Shown: in pieces, positions 43,854 to 52,400 of the stretch
Position numbering within the stretch: the stretch's first letter is position 1
Layout of the letters: each line of letters begins with the position of its first letter
Source of the DNA: Oscillatoriaceae cyanobacterium M33_DOE_052
GTDB lineage: Bacteria > Cyanobacteriota > Cyanobacteriia > Cyanobacteriales > Laspinemataceae
Direction: 5' to 3'
Length of the DNA stretch: 64,000 nucleotides
Assembly: GCA_015296065.1 (NCBI GenBank)
Contig: DVDU01000167.1
Coordinates: 1-64,000 of the forward strand
Notes under the pieces: model-generated
What the model was told of the DNA's origin: nothing
Seen by the model: only the letters and a program-made list of their open reading frames with translations
Database searches by the model: none
Translations under genes and position numbers: made by a program

Positions 43854-44218
43854 TGGCGGAGGACTGGTTCATTTGGCTTGGTGTGCGGCGGCTGTAGCCG
43901 TTGATGTCTTCGTGGTTTCCATCATCAACCAGGTGCAGTGACAAATAAATTAAATTGGCTCACGAAACTACCGACAACCCTAAGAAGCGCTTAATTTTGG
44001 GGTTGTCGGTGAGTAGAGCGAATTTTTCCACTATGAGAGTTAGCGGCTAGTGTTTTTCCGCCAGCCAATCACAGAGTACCACCTGACTAGCGAGTGCGAT
44101 CGGCGCTAGTCCCATGCCACCCTATTTCGGCATAACTATCTTGCCCGCTATTGATCTCCCTCCGTCCTACCGTCTCTTCCTGCCTCTTTCTGGGGGGTAT
44201 GACATATGACCCCCGCCT
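43854..44218. other. Intergenic region, no clear gene
   Basis: No gene is supported. It contains the perfect hairpin at 43970-44010 and otherwise unremarkable sequence. Confidence 0.5.
43970..44010. repeat. Perfect 11-bp stem-loop
   Basis: ACCGACAACCC (43970-43980) and GGGTTGTCGGT (44000-44010) with a 19-base loop, 117 bases after the hydrolase stop. There is no T run, so it may be a dispersed repeat or a processing structure rather than an intrinsic terminator. Confidence 0.6.
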
Positions 44219-44437
44219 TTAGGAGGCTAATCGTGCTGATGCCATATCGCGAATCAGCGATAATTTGGAACAGAGGTAGGCTTTGATCACATGGGTTTCA
44301 TCGCTGTTGAGGGTTCGTTCCTGCTTCAACTGCTCGATCAGCCAATGTACCAGGGTGGTATCATTAAGACTGAGCAAGGTGTTGACCTGTGTTTGTTCAA
44401 TCAAGTTCCAAAGCTGTCGCAGCATTCCGGGACTCAT
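44219..44437 (-). CDS. Small conserved cyanobacterial protein
   Basis: 72 residues, all-helical by appearance: GMLRQLWNLIEQTQVNTLL, then LVHWLIEQLKQERTL and ETHVIKAYLCSKLSLIRDMA. Proteins with this Trp-Leu-Ile-Glu start and Leu-Ile-Arg-Asp end are, to my memory, common in cyanobacteria and short. The function is unknown. ATG 44437 follows AGGAGG-like sequence on the minus strand (AGCAGGAGGAGTT), a strong ribosome-binding site that supports it as a real gene. Confidence 0.72.
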   Translation of the reverse strand: MSPGMLRQLWNLIEQTQVNTLLSLNDTTLVHWLIEQLKQERTLNSDETHVIKAYLCSKLSLIRDMASARLAS

Positions 44438-44898
44438 AACTCCTCCTGCTTACAAACATCCCTCTCTTTTATTGGAGTGGGAGCTGCCGGTCTGTTTTTG
44501 GCTTTATTATATTTGACCGATTCAACCCGCCTCTCGGTTTCCTTAACGATTTTTTTATATTCTCGCACTATCATAACCCCCGTGAGGGTTGAGGTGCGAA
44601 AAAAATACTCCTCCGCAACAATTCTTATTAATTCCTGCCGCTGATCATTTATTTACCACTTTGGCTGAGTTTTTCCGTTAATTTGGCTACAAAAGAGGGG
44701 ATGGGAAGGGTGGGCGGATGGGGGAGAGAAGGAGGATGGGGGAGACTGAGGAAAATCTGAGTGAATAACTGGGGGGCAACCACAGGGGGGTTGCCCCGGA
44801 ATTTTCGTCACGATGCCCCCCCCGGACTTGATATAAATTCTCTGGCAGCCAGGGAAACCCCTAGGGGCAATTGATTACACCTAGGGGAGAGGGGGAGA
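44438..44898. other. Intergenic region before tRNA-Ala
   Basis: No gene. It holds a GGATGGGGGAGA-type octamer repeat near 44700-44750 and a hairpin GGGGCAACC/GGTTGCCCC at 44773-44797 that could end transcription from the tRNA gene on the minus strand. Confidence 0.5.
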
Positions 44899-44971
44899 TG
44901 GAGAATAGGGAACTCGAATCCCTGGCCTCTGCGGTGCGATCGCAGCGCTCTACCAACTGAGCTAATTCCCC
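44899..44971 (-). tRNA. tRNA-Ala (CGC)
   Basis: Read on the minus strand: acceptor GGGGAAT pairs with ATTCTCC (one G-T), D arm GCTCAGTTGGTAGAGC, anticodon arm CTGCG-ATCGCAC-CGCAG giving anticodon CGC, and a T arm with GATTCGAGTTC. The length is 73 and the CCA end is not encoded. The anticodon loop contains GATCGCAC, overlapping the HIP1-type octamer. Confidence 0.93.
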
Positions 44972-45107
44972 GAATTTGCTACGAAATTGATTATAGCACA
45001 GAAATTCGGGCTCGTAAAGTATCTGAGGGAGAATTATTGCCCAAAGTGGGCGGGAGGCGCTCCTGGTAAGGTTTCTGGGGGGTTGGGGCACGAGCCAAGA
45101 TTGGGCT

Positions 45108-45153
45108 GTAGGGGCGCTTCGCGAAGCGCCCCTACTTCGCGAAGCGCCCCTAC
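45108..45153. repeat. Palindrome GTAGGGGCGCTTCGCGAAGC type with half duplication
   Basis: A perfect palindrome with core GGGGCGCTTCGCGAAGCGCC (45111-45130), followed by a repeated right half, CTTCGCGAAGCGCCCCTAC. The right end supplies the TAG stop codon of the HAD gene on the minus strand. Confidence 0.85.
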
Positions 45154-45857
45154 TTCGAGCCTGCGGCATATGTTTGCTGGATTCTGTCGAGGTCTAGGTC
45201 CCAGAGATAATCTACGGCCCAGTTGGCTTGACGCTGCATCATATGGAAGGGATAGGTGTTGGCTACCCCCACCACGGGGATACCTGCTGCTTTGGCGGCG
45301 GCGAGACCGGCGGGGGTATCTTCGATCGCCACACATTCCCTGGGGGTTAAGTGCAAGTCGGGATACTTCTGATTCAGGCGGTCCACAGCCAAGAGATAGC
45401 CGTCTGGTTGGGGTTTGCTGGTGGTGATGTCATCGCCTGCGACGATCACGGTAAAATAGGGTGCTAGCTTGAGGCGTTGTAACACCAGCTCCACTTCGGC
45501 GCGGATGGCACCGCTGACTACGGCCATTTTCAACTGCGCCACCCGCACTTTATAGATAAAGTCTTCTAGTCCGGGAAAAGTGGGCAATTTGGTCATCTGT
45601 TCCAGTTGCTCGCGATAGGCTTGGGATTTGCGGGCAATGAGTTTGGCGATGTATTCTTCTGTGGGAAAGCGGCCCCGGTTGGCAAATAGGTCTTTGATGC
45701 AGGCTCGATCGCTTCGCCCCAAACAGATTTTGCGGTACTCCCCGGGCTGGGGACGCATATTTTCCTCTACCATCAGGTGAGAAATCAATTGCTCGTGAAT
45801 TGACTCATCATTAATAATCACGCCGTTGAAATCAAATAAAACCGCCTTAATCCCCAT
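45150..45857 (-). CDS. HAD-superfamily phosphatase, beta-phosphoglucomutase-like
   Basis: 235 residues of subfamily IA. Motif I is LFDFNGVIINDE near residue 7, in which the second Asp of DxD is replaced by Asn (DFNG), as in a common variant of the beta-PGM group. Motif II is VVSGAI near 113, Lys of motif III is in TTSKPQPDGY near 152 and motif IV acids are in CVAIEDTPAGL near 178. A helical cap lies between motifs I and II. It likely dephosphorylates a sugar phosphate. Because the usual general acid Asp is Asn, activity needs checking. The stop codon lies within the palindrome at 45108-45153, so the tail may be truncated. Confidence 0.85.
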   Translation of the reverse strand: MGIKAVLFDFNGVIINDESIHEQLISHLMVEENMRPQPGEYRKICLGRSDRACIKDLFANRGRFPTEEYIAKLIARKSQAYREQLEQMTKLPTFPGLEDFIYKVRVAQLKMAVVSGAIRAEVELVLQRLKLAPYFTVIVAGDDITTSKPQPDGYLLAVDRLNQKYPDLHLTPRECVAIEDTPAGLAAAKAAGIPVVGVANTYPFHMMQRQANWAVDYLWDLDLDRIQQTYAAGSK

Positions 45858-45872
45858 AACTCCTTTACCTAC

Positions 45873-46745
45873 TCAATAACCAGGAGCTGCCATCCAATCC
45901 CCTGATGCGATCGCATCCTCCCTGGTAGTAAAGCCTGCCCGGGCAGCGAGGGGTTTCACCCCCAAAGTCACCTGGTGCAGCCACCAGAGTTCCTCCGTTA
46001 GCACAGCGGCGAAACCTGCAGCTCCCATCCCGGCATCTACACTATCACCAGCATAGTCCTTTATATAGGGTTCCTCAAAAATTTCTGTGAGCCAAGGCAC
46101 TTGACGCAGAGATTTTTGATTGCCATCGAGTATCGCCACCTCTCCCCCCGGTTTCAGCAGTCGAAAGCATTCTTTGAGGATAGCGCGGGTAACAGTCGGT
46201 GGGGTTTCGTGAAATAACAGAGAAGCCGTGACTAAATCAAATTGCTCCGTGGCGAAGCGGGTAGCTTCCGCTTTTCCTTGTAACCAGAGGATATCTAATC
46301 CCGCTTGTTTGGCTTTATGTTCCGCCACAGCCAGCATATAAGGTGAGAGGTCTAAACCCACAATCCAAGACCGAGGAAAAGCCTTTTTCAGCATAATTGT
46401 CGTGGAACCAGTACCACAACCTAAATCAAGGATAGTGGTGGGTTGACAGCGAATCGCATCTATTAATCCTTGGCGGACTAAAGTTTCTCCCGGTGGTAGG
46501 ACATACTGGGTAATAGCATCGTAGGTAACAGCGGCATCCCGAGTGAGATATCCGCCTTCAATACCGTGGAAATTTTGGCTGCGGTAATATTCGGGATAGA
46601 CGAAGTTTTCTGAATCACCAAATTTAGTTACTGCTTGGTTCCAGTCGATGCTCTGGGAGAGTCGTTTTAGCTGTTCGCCGTCAATTAGCAGCTCGAAAGC
46701 GGGGGCGAGGAACCTTTGGAATATGGTATCTTTTCTGGGTGCCAT
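45873..46745 (-). CDS. Class I SAM-dependent methyltransferase
   Basis: About 290 residues. SAM site ILDLGCGTGSTTIML near residue 115, followed by VGLDLSPYMLAVAE, FDLVTASLLFHETP and ECFRLLKPGGEVAILDG. An N-terminal helical extension of about 90 residues (FQRFLAPAFELLIDGEQLKR) precedes the domain. It is the type found in many cyanobacteria with unknown substrate. The frame extends to 46790, but the ATG at 46745 is the better start. It is 15 bases upstream of the HAD gene on the same strand, so the two are probably co-transcribed. Confidence 0.85.
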   Translation of the reverse strand: MAPRKDTIFQRFLAPAFELLIDGEQLKRLSQSIDWNQAVTKFGDSENFVYPEYYRSQNFHGIEGGYLTRDAAVTYDAITQYVLPPGETLVRQGLIDAIRCQPTTILDLGCGTGSTTIMLKKAFPRSWIVGLDLSPYMLAVAEHKAKQAGLDILWLQGKAEATRFATEQFDLVTASLLFHETPPTVTRAILKECFRLLKPGGEVAILDGNQKSLRQVPWLTEIFEEPYIKDYAGDSVDAGMGAAGFAAVLTEELWWLHQVTLGVKPLAARAGFTTREDAIASGDWMAAPGY

Positions 46746-46822
46746 ATTATTTCTGGGATGGGTTATCTCAACATAGCATAAAAAAACCACCCTGAATCAG
46801 TTCGTAGGGTGTATTTTACTCT

Positions 46823-46952
46823 CAAAGCCCCTCTCCCCCCGTGGGAGAGGGGTTTGGGGTGAGGGTCTTCCTAGGCTGTAATTTTACACCCAGTCTTCGT
46901 AGTTCTATCAAAGCCCCTCTCCCCCCTTGGGAGAGGGGTTTGGGGTGAGGGT
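46823..46952. repeat. Duplicated CCCCTCTCCC hairpin repeat
   Basis: A 44-base unit (AAAGCCCCTCTCCCCCC followed by GGGAGAGGGGTTTGGGGTG and GAGGGT) occurs at 46823-46866 and again at 46909-46952, each with a GGGAGAGGGG/CCCCTCTCCC stem. TTTTACACCCAGT follows both copies. Confidence 0.8.
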
Positions 46953-47023
46953 ATTCTATTTTACACCCAGTGAACCTCTGACGGCAACCAGTCTTTTGCT
47001 TCCACAGGATAGGTGCCTACTGG

Positions 47024-47233
47024 ATGTTTCACAACATCATGCTGGCTAGCTTCCAACTCATCAGCAATTCTGAGAGAATTTCACCAAATGTCCGGCGGGC
47101 GATCGTAAATAAATATAAAGAAGAGATGACAGACGATGGGGGAGATGTTAATATCTTACTTAATGGACAAGGAGAGCAAGGAGGCACTGAACAAGGAGAT
47201 CAAGGGGGCACCGCTCAGGTTGATAACGGATAA
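47024..47233 (+). CDS. Possible small protein before the CHAT locus
   Basis: 69 residues (or 64 from ATG 47039). The first 45 residues (QLISNSERISPNVRRAIVNKY) look protein-like; the remainder is a Gly/Gln/Asp-rich tail (GEQGGTEQGDQGGTAQ). The end, DNG plus TAA, is encoded by the same AACGGATAATCCGTAGG sequence that ends the gene at 47498, so the C-terminal residues come from a dispersed repeat. It may be a remnant of a larger effector gene. No ribosome site is evident. I do not recognise it. Confidence 0.35.
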   Translation: MFHNIMLASFQLISNSERISPNVRRAIVNKYKEEMTDDGGDVNILLNGQGEQGGTEQGDQGGTAQVDNG

Positions 47234-47237
47234 TCCG

Positions 47238-47311
47238 TAGGGGCGAAGCATTCCGGCAGATAAATTATTGGTGATAATAAGGGGTTAATTACCGTCATGC
47301 TTCGCCCCTAC
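47238..47311. repeat. Dispersed inverted repeat, GGGGCGAAGCATTCCGG type
   Basis: TAGGGGCGAAGCATTCCGG at its left and CATGCTTCGCCCCTAC at its right enclose about 38 bases including TAATAAGGGGTTAATTACCG, similar to the centre of the copy at 17066-17100 (AACCAATAACCTATTACCG, inverted). Fourth member of the family. Confidence 0.8.
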
Positions 47312-47497
47312 AGTCGGATGCTGCACGCACAGGCAACAGCGGCACAAAAATTATGTATCGCGTTGGATTTCGTGCCTCAAACCAAACTACATGAAAGAAA
47401 AACCATTACTGGCCGAGTCTAGTTTAAATATGTAAATAATTGTTAAGCTCATTTTTCTATCTGCTTGCCAACATTGAATTATCGCACATTTTTGGTT

Positions 47498-49027
47498 ATG
47501 AAAACAACAAAATTAACTAAACAAGATTATATCCGCATCGGTACGTTTAGCTTGGCTTTGGCGGTGGGGACGGCTTGCAGTGTACTGGGTGTATCCGTTG
47601 TGGGTGTACCTGTTGCGGTGGGGGGAACTGTGTTAGCAAGTATTGCGGGTGGAGTTGTTACAAATGAAGTCAGCCCCATTTTAACCCCACAGGAAACAGA
47701 TAAAGATACGCTGAAAAATAATGATTTAACCAGAATTGTAGGAAAATCGATCGCATCTGTAATTGTCGCCGTTGCTGAATCACAACAGTTTGACAAAGAA
47801 ACGGAAACTAACTTGCGAAAAATGGCGAAATTGGCAGAGGAAGAATGGGAAAATATCGGCAAAAATCTGCCCGGTGAATTTGCACCTATTCAGGAATCGC
47901 AATTAACAGAATTTTTTACGATTCGACCCGAAGATTTTAACCATCTCACCGCATTGGATGTAAATTTGTGGGAAAGTTTACTGACTGATTTGCAGCAACA
48001 AGCAAATGTAGATTTACCTCTATCTGTAATCACTGATACCGCTACCCGCCTACATCAAATTTTCCCGAAAGCGTTGCGAGAAATGCTGAAAGAGGATTTG
48101 AAATCGGATGGGAAAGGCTTTGCTGGGATAGTTTTGGATTTGTTGGCGGTGCTGCGATCCCAGCTTACCCAAAATCACGATAAATTGGAGAATTTAGAAT
48201 TATTTACTCAAAAAAGCCAAGACGAAATTGCAGCAGAATTAAAAAGTGTTTCCGGACAAATTGATTCTGGGTTTCAGAACGCTTTGCAGGAAATGGGAGT
48301 GCTGCAAACTGATATCAATCAGTTACTATTTGATTCTAAAGCTATCCTTAATAGCATTGAATATCTGAACCAACAATCCCAACAACGGCACGAGGAACTG
48401 AAAACGCTGATTGAAATTAACAGCGATCCTAAAATAGTACAAACTAACTTTTGGCAATTATTGCGGGAAAAGGCTAAATCCCCTGCCAAGTGGATACGAT
48501 TTTTAACAGAAGAGGAAAAGCAAAAGGTCTTAGCAGAGGAAACGAGAGTTCGCCGCCCCTCACGGCCCGATTCTGTTGAGAAAATTACCGAGAAAATTCC
48601 AGTTAATCAACCTTTGTATTTGGAGGTAAACTTGGAATATCCCCAGCATCGACTGCTGTTGGTTAATGGCAATACCGAGGGCCAGTATCTATTCTGTCCT
48701 TCCTTAGATTTCGCTCCAGATAGCATCCTGGAAAAACCGCCGTTTGTGCTGCCTCAAGCGGGTTCTTGGGCAGAACAAAATGGAGAGAATGAAAAGATAT
48801 TGTTTGAGGATGTGCGGCGCGAAGAATTTATGGCTATTATCCTGGATAAAGATGTAAATTTTGATTGGATGAAACCCAGTGAAGAAGAATCGTTACCAGA
48901 ATGGAATGTTGAGCGGATTGTGGACGTATTTAACCACTTGGAACAGTCAGGAGAATGGCAAGTGTTTTATCAAAGTTTTGAGGTGGTGGAATCAGAAACA
49001 CAAGCCGATAATGTTGAGAACGGATAA
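47498..49027 (+). CDS. Membrane coiled-coil protein with DUF4384-like C-terminal domain
   Basis: About 509 residues. After a basic start comes a hydrophobic, Gly/Val-rich double segment (about 15-50, SLALAVGTACSVLGVSVVG and VGGTVLASIAGGVVTN), then a helical region (to about 200), a long coiled coil (about 225-330, DEIAAELKSVSGQIDSGFQ), and a beta-rich C-terminal domain (about 365-470). That domain has LYLEVNLEYPQHRLLLVNG, GQYLFCPS and REEFMAIILDKD, resembling the DUF4384-type domain that accompanies caspase-like and STAND proteins. It is 123 bases upstream of a Phd-like gene and the TPR-CHAT gene. A membrane-attached signalling or effector subunit is a reasonable guess. ATG 47498 is preferred to TTG 47465. 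Confidence 0.65.
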   Translation: MKTTKLTKQDYIRIGTFSLALAVGTACSVLGVSVVGVPVAVGGTVLASIAGGVVTNEVSPILTPQETDKDTLKNNDLTRIVGKSIASVIVAVAESQQFDKETETNLRKMAKLAEEEWENIGKNLPGEFAPIQESQLTEFFTIRPEDFNHLTALDVNLWESLLTDLQQQANVDLPLSVITDTATRLHQIFPKALREMLKEDLKSDGKGFAGIVLDLLAVLRSQLTQNHDKLENLELFTQKSQDEIAAELKSVSGQIDSGFQNALQEMGVLQTDINQLLFDSKAILNSIEYLNQQSQQRHEELKTLIEINSDPKIVQTNFWQLLREKAKSPAKWIRFLTEEEKQKVLAEETRVRRPSRPDSVEKITEKIPVNQPLYLEVNLEYPQHRLLLVNGNTEGQYLFCPSLDFAPDSILEKPPFVLPQAGSWAEQNGENEKILFEDVRREEFMAIILDKDVNFDWMKPSEEESLPEWNVERIVDVFNHLEQSGEWQVFYQSFEVVESETQADNVENG

Positions 49028-49030
49028 TCC

Positions 49031-49122
49031 GTAGGTTGGGTTGAGCGGAGCGAAACCCAACTTTATTCCCCGACTCCATCCATGTGTAGGAGGTTGGGTT
49101 TCGTTGCCTCAACCCAACCTCC
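49031..49122. repeat. Dispersed inverted repeat, GTAGGTTGGGTTGAG type
   Basis: GTAGGTTGGGTTGAGC, AAACCCAAC and, after a centre, GGAGGTTGGGTTTCGTTGCC and CAACCCAACC form nested stems directly after the 47498 gene. It is the same family as 11351-11382. Confidence 0.75.
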
Positions 49123-49149
49123 GGCTAAAATCATAACCAGGGGATAATT

Positions 49150-49386
49150 ATGAAATATCTAAACCTAGAGAAACCCGATATCACCCTAACAGCAATTGTT
49201 GATGAAATTGCGGCTAACCAGTCTGAAGTTATTATTACTCGCAAGGGTTTACCAGTGGCTCGGATTGTTCCCTATTCGATTCCTGATGTAACGGAAAAAA
49301 ATTATCCCCTGCGAGGAATGCCAATCAAAATTGCTGCGGATTTTGATGAACCGATGCCTGAACTTTGGGATGCTTTGGGAGAGTGA
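49150..49386 (+). CDS. Phd/YefM-type antitoxin, orphan
   Basis: 78 residues. Typical pattern: LNLEKPDITLTAIVDEIAAN, then SEVIITRKGLPVARIVPYS (the strand with RxGxPVARI-P), then a proline-rich C-terminal tail ending MPELWDALGE that usually binds a VapC toxin. No PIN gene follows; 32 bases later the TPR-CHAT gene begins. The gene may be left from a lost toxin-antitoxin pair, or may now act as a regulator of the CHAT locus. The second idea is inference. Confidence 0.8.
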   Translation: MKYLNLEKPDITLTAIVDEIAANQSEVIITRKGLPVARIVPYSIPDVTEKNYPLRGMPIKIAADFDEPMPELWDALGE

Positions 49387-49418
49387 ACAACCATTACACA
49401 AAAGGAAGGGAAACCACA

Positions 49419-52400
49419 ATGGACGAACAACGCATCAATGCTTATTATCAACTCATCCAAAGACTGCTCCAATGTCCCAACGGAGAAGAAGGGCAGATTT
49501 TAAACAACAACATCGAGTTACTCGACCCCGGATTTTTGCAAACGATAATTGTAGTTGCTAAACAATTCGATGAGCAAGGCATACAAAACGAATCTAACTT
49601 TTTAACTAACCTTGCCTTGCAACTGGGGGAATGGCTCGGTAGTGACCAGCAGGAAACAACCATCAGAAAACAGACAGCCGGTATTTTATTAAATTGGGGA
49701 ATTAAACAGTTTGATATTAGTCGGTTTATGGTGGCTTTGGAGTGCTGGCAACAGTGCCTTATGATTTATCCAGAGATTAACGACCGCCAAGGGGAAGCTG
49801 CTTCTCTGGGAGGTTTAGGCAATGTTTACCTCTGTCTGGGAGAATATGAACGAGCCATCACCTTCCACGAACAGTCTTTAGCCATTAGTCGGGAAATCAA
49901 AGATCGCCAAGGGGAAGCGGCTTCTCTGGGAAACTTAGGAAATGTTTACCACTCTCAGGGAGAATATGAACGAGCCATCACCTTCCACGAACAGTCTTTA
50001 GCCATTAGTCGGGAAATCAAAGACCGTCAAGGAGAAGCGGCTTCTCTGGGAAATTTAGGAAATGTTTACCACTCTCTGGGAGAATATGAAGAAGCGATTA
50101 CTTCCCACGAACAGTCTTTAGCCATTAAACAGGAAATCAAAGACACCCTTGGGGAAGCAAATTCTCTGGGATGTTTAGGTAATGCTTACCACTCTCTGGG
50201 ACAATTTGAACGAGCGATCAATTTCTACGAAAAGTCTTTAGATATTAGTCGGGGAATTAAAAACCGTCTTGGGGAAGAGGGTTCTCTAGGATGTTTAGGC
50301 AATGCTTACCTCTCTCTGGGACAATTTGAACAAGCGATTACTTTATACGAAAAATCTTTAGCCATTAGTTTAGAAATCAAGCACCGCTGTGGGGAAGGCG
50401 ATTGTCTGCGCGGTTTAGGCAATGCTTACTACTATCTGGGACAATTTGAACGAGCAATCAATTACCACGAAAAGTCTTTGCTCATTACACGGACAATCAA
50501 AGATCGCCTTGGGGAAGCACATTCTCTGGGAAGTTTAGGCAATGCTTACGACTCTCTGGGACAATTTAAACGAGCAATCAATTATCACGAAGAGCATTTA
50601 ATCATTAGTCGGGAAATCAAACACAGTCTTGGAGAAGGGAATGCTCTGGGAAATTTAGGCGGTGCTTACTACCAATTGCAGCAAACAGAGAAAGCTATTG
50701 AGAACTCTCGAAACTCCGTCAAAATTGCCACTCCCAAAACTATGCCAGACCTATGCTTCAAAGCAGGTCGCAACCTCGGCAACATCGGCTTTACCCAAGG
50801 CGACTGGCAACTCGCCTTAGAAGGATACGAACCCGCCATGCAAGCAGTGGAACAACTCCGCAAAGGCTCAACCACCGACAAACGCCGCCAAGAAATCATT
50901 GCAGAAGCCATCTCCGTTTACGCCAACGCCGTCCAATGCTACATCAACCTGAAACAATACGATAAAGCCGTCGAAACCGCCGACCGTTCTCGTTCCCGCC
51001 ACCTCGCGGACTTATTCGCCAGCAAAGACCTCTACCCCCAAGGGGAAATTCCCCCGGAAGTGGCAGAATACTATCGCCTGCAAGAACAAAGCGATCGTTT
51101 GCGTATTTCTGACAACGACGGGACAAAAGCATTCGCCGCCACTCGCCAAGCTACCCCCAACAGCGACGCGACGCTGAAACTGATTGAAAACTTAGAAGCG
51201 CAAAAGCAGCAAGCGTGGCTGAAAATTCGCAGCAAAGACCCGGTTTTGGCGGGTCAATTGCAAGCTGACCCCCTCAGTTTCCAGCAAATGCAAGCCCTAA
51301 TCCCTGATACGGAAACCGCCATCCTCAATTTTTACACCACTGATAAACATACCCACGTTTTCATCTTGCGGCAAAATCAACCGCCCCAACTCCACACCTG
51401 CGAAGGTCAAGGGTTTGAAACGCAAAATTGGATAATCAACAACTGGTTAAAACCTTACGTCGAAAATCGAAACGTATGGCTAAATCAAATGCGAGGTTTT
51501 CTCCCGGAACTTGCCAACCGGCTGCAACTCAATCAACTGATTGCCGAACATCTCACCGGCATCCAAGAACTGATTATCATCCCTCACCTGTTCCTGCATC
51601 AAATACCCTTTGCTGCCTTACCTTTAAATGATATTGCCATTCCCCAAAGCAATACAGCCTCCGACCAAACTCGCGTAAAAGCTGTCAAAAAACCCGACCC
51701 AGCCGCAGTCGCAGCCGCCAAAACCCCATCCCAACAACCAGAATACCTCAGCGATAAATTCCGCCTTCGCATCGTTCCCAGTTGCCAAATCCTCAATTAT
51801 TGCCACCAGCGAGGCAACCAGAAAATTGAGAATATGGGTATCGTGGAAAATGCCACTGGCGACCTGGTTTTCACCGGCTACGAGTGCGAAACCCTAGCCA
51901 CTATGCACCAAGTTACCCCAGACAACCGCCTGCAACACCAGCAAGCCACTATCAGCAATTATCAAACTTTAATCCCCCAAATTAATGTCCTCCATTCCAG
52001 CCATCACGCCAGTTCTAACCTGAATAATTCCCTGGAATCAAAACTGCTATTATCCGACGGTGATATCACCCTTGGGCGGCTGTTTACCTGGAGATTTTTG
52101 CAGCTAGTGGAAGTTTTCCTCTCCTGCTGCGAAACCAATTTAACCCTCACCCCAATTACCGATGACCCCCTGAGTATTGCGGCTGGTTTTCTCTGTGCGG
52201 GGGCGCGAAATGTGGTCAGTACCTTATGGGCAGTGGATGATTTAGCCACCGCTTTGTTTTGCATTTTGTACTATCAAGAAAAGCAAGACAAGAGCCGTTC
52301 GGAAGCCATCCGCCAAGCCCAATTTAAGCTGCGGAACTTGACGGGCGACGAATTACATGCTAAGTACAAACCGCAGTTAGAGGCTTATTTTGAGCAGCAA

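Noticed and set aside
49770-50690. Regular 120-base repeats considered as a non-coding repeat array
   Set aside because: They lie in one open frame and encode TPR units with the expected 40-residue period.
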